Assembly (NCBI RefSeq): GCF_028561275.1
Contig: NZ_JAQQTF010000019.1
Span: 124,001 to 188,000 of the forward strand
Direction of reading: 5' to 3'
Source of the DNA: Aureisphaera galaxeae
Lineage (GTDB): Bacteria; Bacteroidota; Bacteroidia; Flavobacteriales; Flavobacteriaceae
DNA: 64,000 bases
Shown one piece after another: positions 62,132-64,000 of this stretch (position 1 is the first letter of the stretch; each line of letters starts with the position of its first letter). The position numbers and the translations under genes were made by a program. The notes below the pieces were generated by a model. It was not told the DNA's origin. It did no database searches and saw only the letters and a list, made by a program, of their open reading frames with translations.

Positions 62132-62240
62132 CATTCAGCGCAGCTAAATGCAAAAATCGTTAGGGTAAGTAACATTCAGCGCAGCTAAATGCAAAAATCG
62201 TTAGAAAAAGTAGCATTCAGCGTGGCTAAATGCTGCGAGC
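62128..62240 (+). repeat. Three 41-bp tandem repeats with inner inverted repeat
   Basis: Units begin at 62128, 62169 and 62210. Each has ACATTCAGCGCAGCTAAATG-type sequence; the first two continue CAAAAATCGTTAG almost identically and the third is degenerate (AGCATTCAGCGTGGCTAAATGCT). Each unit holds an imperfect inverted repeat CATTCAGC / GCTAAATG. The first copy includes the mnmD stop codon. Confidence 0.85.
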
Positions 62241-62325
62241 TATTAAAGTGTAAATGAAGAAACCTAATTTTCAGTTAAGGGTCATGGGATTCCGCCTTTC
62301 TAACCGTATCTTTATATAAAAATTG

Positions 62326-63234
62326 ATGGAGATGAAAATTCTGATAGCAGGAGCCACGGGGTTGATTGGCAAGGAATTGGTGCGGCAATGTGAAGAAGAG
62401 GGGATTTCCGTTCATTATCTCACTACAAATAAGGAAAAATTGAACGTCTTTAATCACGGTCAAGGGTTTTATTGGAATCCACACCGTGAAGAGATGGATA
62501 CTGCAGCTTTTCAAGGGGTTACAGCGGTCATTAACTTGGCGGGAGCTCCGGTTTCCAAACGGTGGACCAAAAAGCGCAAGGAACATATATTGGGAAGTAG
62601 GCTCATGACTTCCCGTCTCATTTATGAAACACTGGCTTCCTCAGATCATCAGGTAACACAATACCTTTCAGCCAGTGGTATTAGTATCTATCCCAGTTCC
62701 TACGAAAAACTATATACCGAAAAGGATTCTTCCGTTTCCTCGTCCTTTCTGGGGCAAGTAGTAGTTGCATGGGAAAAAGAGGCAGATGCCTTTCAGGAAT
62801 TGGGAATAAAAGTGGCCAAGGTGCGTACAGGGATTGTTTTGGACAAAAACGAGGGAGCACTTCCCAAATTGGTCGGCCCCATTAAGAAAGGTTTTGGAGC
62901 AGCCCTTGGAAACGGAAAACAGTGGCAGTCCTGGATTCATGTTACCGATATGGCAGCCATCTATCTGTTTTTATTGAAAAATGGTCTTTCTGGGGTTTAT
63001 AACGGAGTATCCCCCAGTCCTAGCACCCAATTAAAAATGACCCAACTCATCGCATCCCAGTTAAAGAAACCTTTGTGGATGCCTAAAGTCCCTTCTTTTA
63101 TGTTGAAATTGATGTTGGGTAAAATGAGCAGTCTTGTGCTGGAAAGTCAGTTGGTGAGCTCAGAAAAGCTGGAAAAGGCAGGCTATCCCTTTCTGTACGT
63201 TAATTTGGAAAAAGCACTGGAAGACCTCTTATAG
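62326..63234 (+). CDS. TIGR01777-family NAD(P)-binding epimerase/oxidoreductase
   Basis: A 302-residue SDR-like protein: nucleotide motif MKILIAGATGLIGKELVRQC, VINLAGAPVSKRWTKKRKEH (TIGR01777 signature), QYLSASGISIYPSS (active-site region) and QSWIHVTDMAAIYLFLL. C-terminal DUF1731-like tail (PSFMLKLMLGKMSSLVLES). The family (YfcH-like) lacks a firm substrate. ATG at 62326 or 62332 are both possible. It stands between mnmD and grpE. Confidence 0.9.
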   Translation: MEMKILIAGATGLIGKELVRQCEEEGISVHYLTTNKEKLNVFNHGQGFYWNPHREEMDTAAFQGVTAVINLAGAPVSKRWTKKRKEHILGSRLMTSRLIYETLASSDHQVTQYLSASGISIYPSSYEKLYTEKDSSVSSSFLGQVVVAWEKEADAFQELGIKVAKVRTGIVLDKNEGALPKLVGPIKKGFGAALGNGKQWQSWIHVTDMAAIYLFLLKNGLSGVYNGVSPSPSTQLKMTQLIASQLKKPLWMPKVPSFMLKLMLGKMSSLVLESQLVSSEKLEKAGYPFLYVNLEKALEDLL

Positions 63235-63319
63235 CGAAATTCTTCACTCATCTAAGCGAAACCCTTTATTTTTCTGAAAAATAGGTTGTGACATTTTGAC
63301 ATTTTTGTAGAAATGGCAG

Positions 63320-63327
63320 TACTTTTG
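63320..63327 (+). promoter_or_regulatory. -7 element of grpE-dnaJ promoter
   Basis: TACTTTTG matches TAnnTTTG with TTTG at 63295-63298, 21 bp upstream, and the start codon 35 bp downstream. No CIRCE inverted repeat was seen. Confidence 0.6.
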
Positions 63328-63362
63328 CACCCGCAGATTGAAAAATAAAGAGAGACTCATCT

Positions 63363-63905
63363 ATGAGCAAAAAAGATAAAGCCCAAGAAACCGCACAGGA
63401 AGAAGTCGCTGTAGAAGAAAAGAAGACTTCAAAAAGCAAGGCCAAAAAAGAGAAGAAAGATCCTCTAAAGGAATTACAGGCCGAACTGGATCAGGAAAAA
63501 GATCGCTACCTACGTTTGTTTGCCGAGTTCGAGAATTATAAGAAAAGAACGGGTAAGGAGCGTGTTGAGCTATTTAAAACTGCCAGTAACGATGTAATGG
63601 TTTCATTACTTCCTGTGTTGGACGATTTTGATCGTGCTCTAAAGGAAATCGAAAAAACAGATGACGAAAACCTTAAGGGCATAGGACTCATTAGCAATAA
63701 GTTGAAAGAAGCCCTTAAGCAAAAAGGATTGGAAGTCATCCCAACCCAAGTAGGAGAAACCTTCAATGCCGATGTGCATGAGGCCATTACCCAGATTCCT
63801 GCACCAAGTGATGATTTGAAAGGAAAAATCATCGATGTTATTGAAAAAGGGTACACTCTGGGAGAAAAGATAATCCGCTATCCGAAGGTAGTGATAGGAC
63901 AATAG
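63363..63905 (+). CDS. grpE: Nucleotide exchange factor GrpE
   Basis: A 180-residue co-chaperone that releases ADP from DnaK. A charged N-terminal extension (residues 1-40, Lys/Glu-rich) precedes the long helix [20 protein letters not shown], then [40 protein letters not shown] and the beta domain [18 protein letters not shown]. dnaJ follows with one base between the stop and the ATG. Confidence 0.95.
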   Translation: MSKKDKAQETAQEEVAVEEKKTSKSKAKKEKKDPLKELQAELDQEKDRYLRLFAEFENYKKRTGKERVELFKTASNDVMVSLLPVLDDFDRALKEIEKTDDENLKGIGLISNKLKEALKQKGLEVIPTQVGETFNADVHEAITQIPAPSDDLKGKIIDVIEKGYTLGEKIIRYPKVVIGQ

Positions 63906-63906
63906 T

Positions 63907-64000
63907 ATGAAGGAAGATTTTTACGATATACTGGGCGTTTCCAAGAACGCTTCCGCTGCAGAGATAAAGAAGGCGTATCGCAAAAAAGCGATACAATACC
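63907..64000 (+). CDS. dnaJ: Chaperone DnaJ, 5' end only
   Basis: The 31 visible residues [20 protein letters not shown] and [11 protein letters not shown] are the start of a J-domain (helices I-II); the HPD motif lies beyond the right edge. Placement directly after grpE identifies it as DnaJ. The gene is cut by the end of the window. Confidence 0.9.
   Translation, partial: MKEDFYDILGVSKNASAAEIKKAYRKKAIQY

Noticed and set aside
62128-62240. Possible mini-CRISPR
   Set aside because: Units abut with only about five variable bases, so there are no spacers; the unit is palindromic and only three copies exist.
63240-63362. HrcA/CIRCE element before grpE
   Set aside because: No TTAGCACTC-n9-GAGTGCTAA-like repeat is present; only a TAnnTTTG promoter is seen.
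1-64000. tRNA, rRNA, prophage or insertion sequence
   Set aside because: No cloverleaf-like CCA-ending sequences, transposase motifs or integrase genes were recognised on reading both strands; a tRNA scan was not possible here.

Overview
The window reads as a chromosomal segment of a marine-type flavobacterium (Bacteroidota, Flavobacteriaceae). Support comes from type III glutamine synthetase, the divergent Bacteroidota PurM, a SusC/FecA-style TonB receptor with a carboxypeptidase-like N-terminal domain, many lipoproteins and signal peptides ending in AQ or GQ, TPR histidine kinases, and promoters of the Bacteroidota form TAnnTTTG. No rRNA, tRNA, CRISPR array or intact insertion sequence was seen. 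No contig-level evidence fixes genus or species.

Layout. 1-8.4 kb (minus strand): one tightly packed operon led by a TetR-type regulator, then an ABC1/UbiB-like kinase, an SDR-DUF2867-DUF2256 fusion, three different photolyase/cryptochrome proteins (DASH, PhrB-like, and a divergent class I-like one), an unknown protein and a DUF2805 protein. 8.7-9.4 kb: apt and a convergent 50-residue gene. 9.4-14.4 kb (minus): a BlaI/BlaR1-like operon (serine hydrolase, HExxH protein, BlaI repressor, M56 membrane peptidase) controlled by three palindromic operators spaced exactly 20 bp apart over a consensus promoter. 14.4-17.9 kb: Na/Ca antiporter and glutamine synthetase III. 18.4-26.2 kb: a curli (functional amyloid) cluster with three curlin-repeat subunits, a CsgB-like protein, CsgE with an extra N-terminal domain, CsgF, CsgG with an added C-terminal beta-barrel, and a beta-propeller lipoprotein. 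A strong internal terminator separates subunits from export genes.

26.2-32.5 kb: purM, three tandem paralogous membrane proteins, prfA, pyrF and a BtuF-like protein. 32.5-36.8 kb (minus): DUF4197 lipoprotein, then a metal-uptake-like set (His-rich small protein, TonB receptor, Asp/Glu-rich lipoprotein). 37-46.3 kb: fused acyl-CoA mutase IcmF, a membrane-bound LuxR-type regulator, an Na/alanine symporter, and a recent tandem duplication of an esterase-TPR gene that also copied the tail of the symporter. 46.3-53.6 kb: Lrp regulator, DJ-1 lipoprotein, MFS transporter, DUF1684, fluoride exporter, SRPBCC-GyrI protein and an M49 peptidase.

53.7-58.9 kb (minus) is the best candidate for an undescribed system: a cytoplasmic trypsin-like protease (H178/D251/S344) with an uncharacterised helical N-terminal domain, a 191-residue partner, a TPR histidine kinase and its NarL-type response regulator form one operon. 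A stand-alone HTH protein and a 98-residue membrane protein flank it. All three transcription units carry the same TACCCA...GGGTA palindrome upstream, suggesting one local regulon. 59-64 kb: ilvE, MazG-like hydrolase, DUF4920, mnmD (ending in a 41-bp tandem repeat), a TIGR01777 oxidoreductase, and grpE-dnaJ, with dnaJ running off the right edge.
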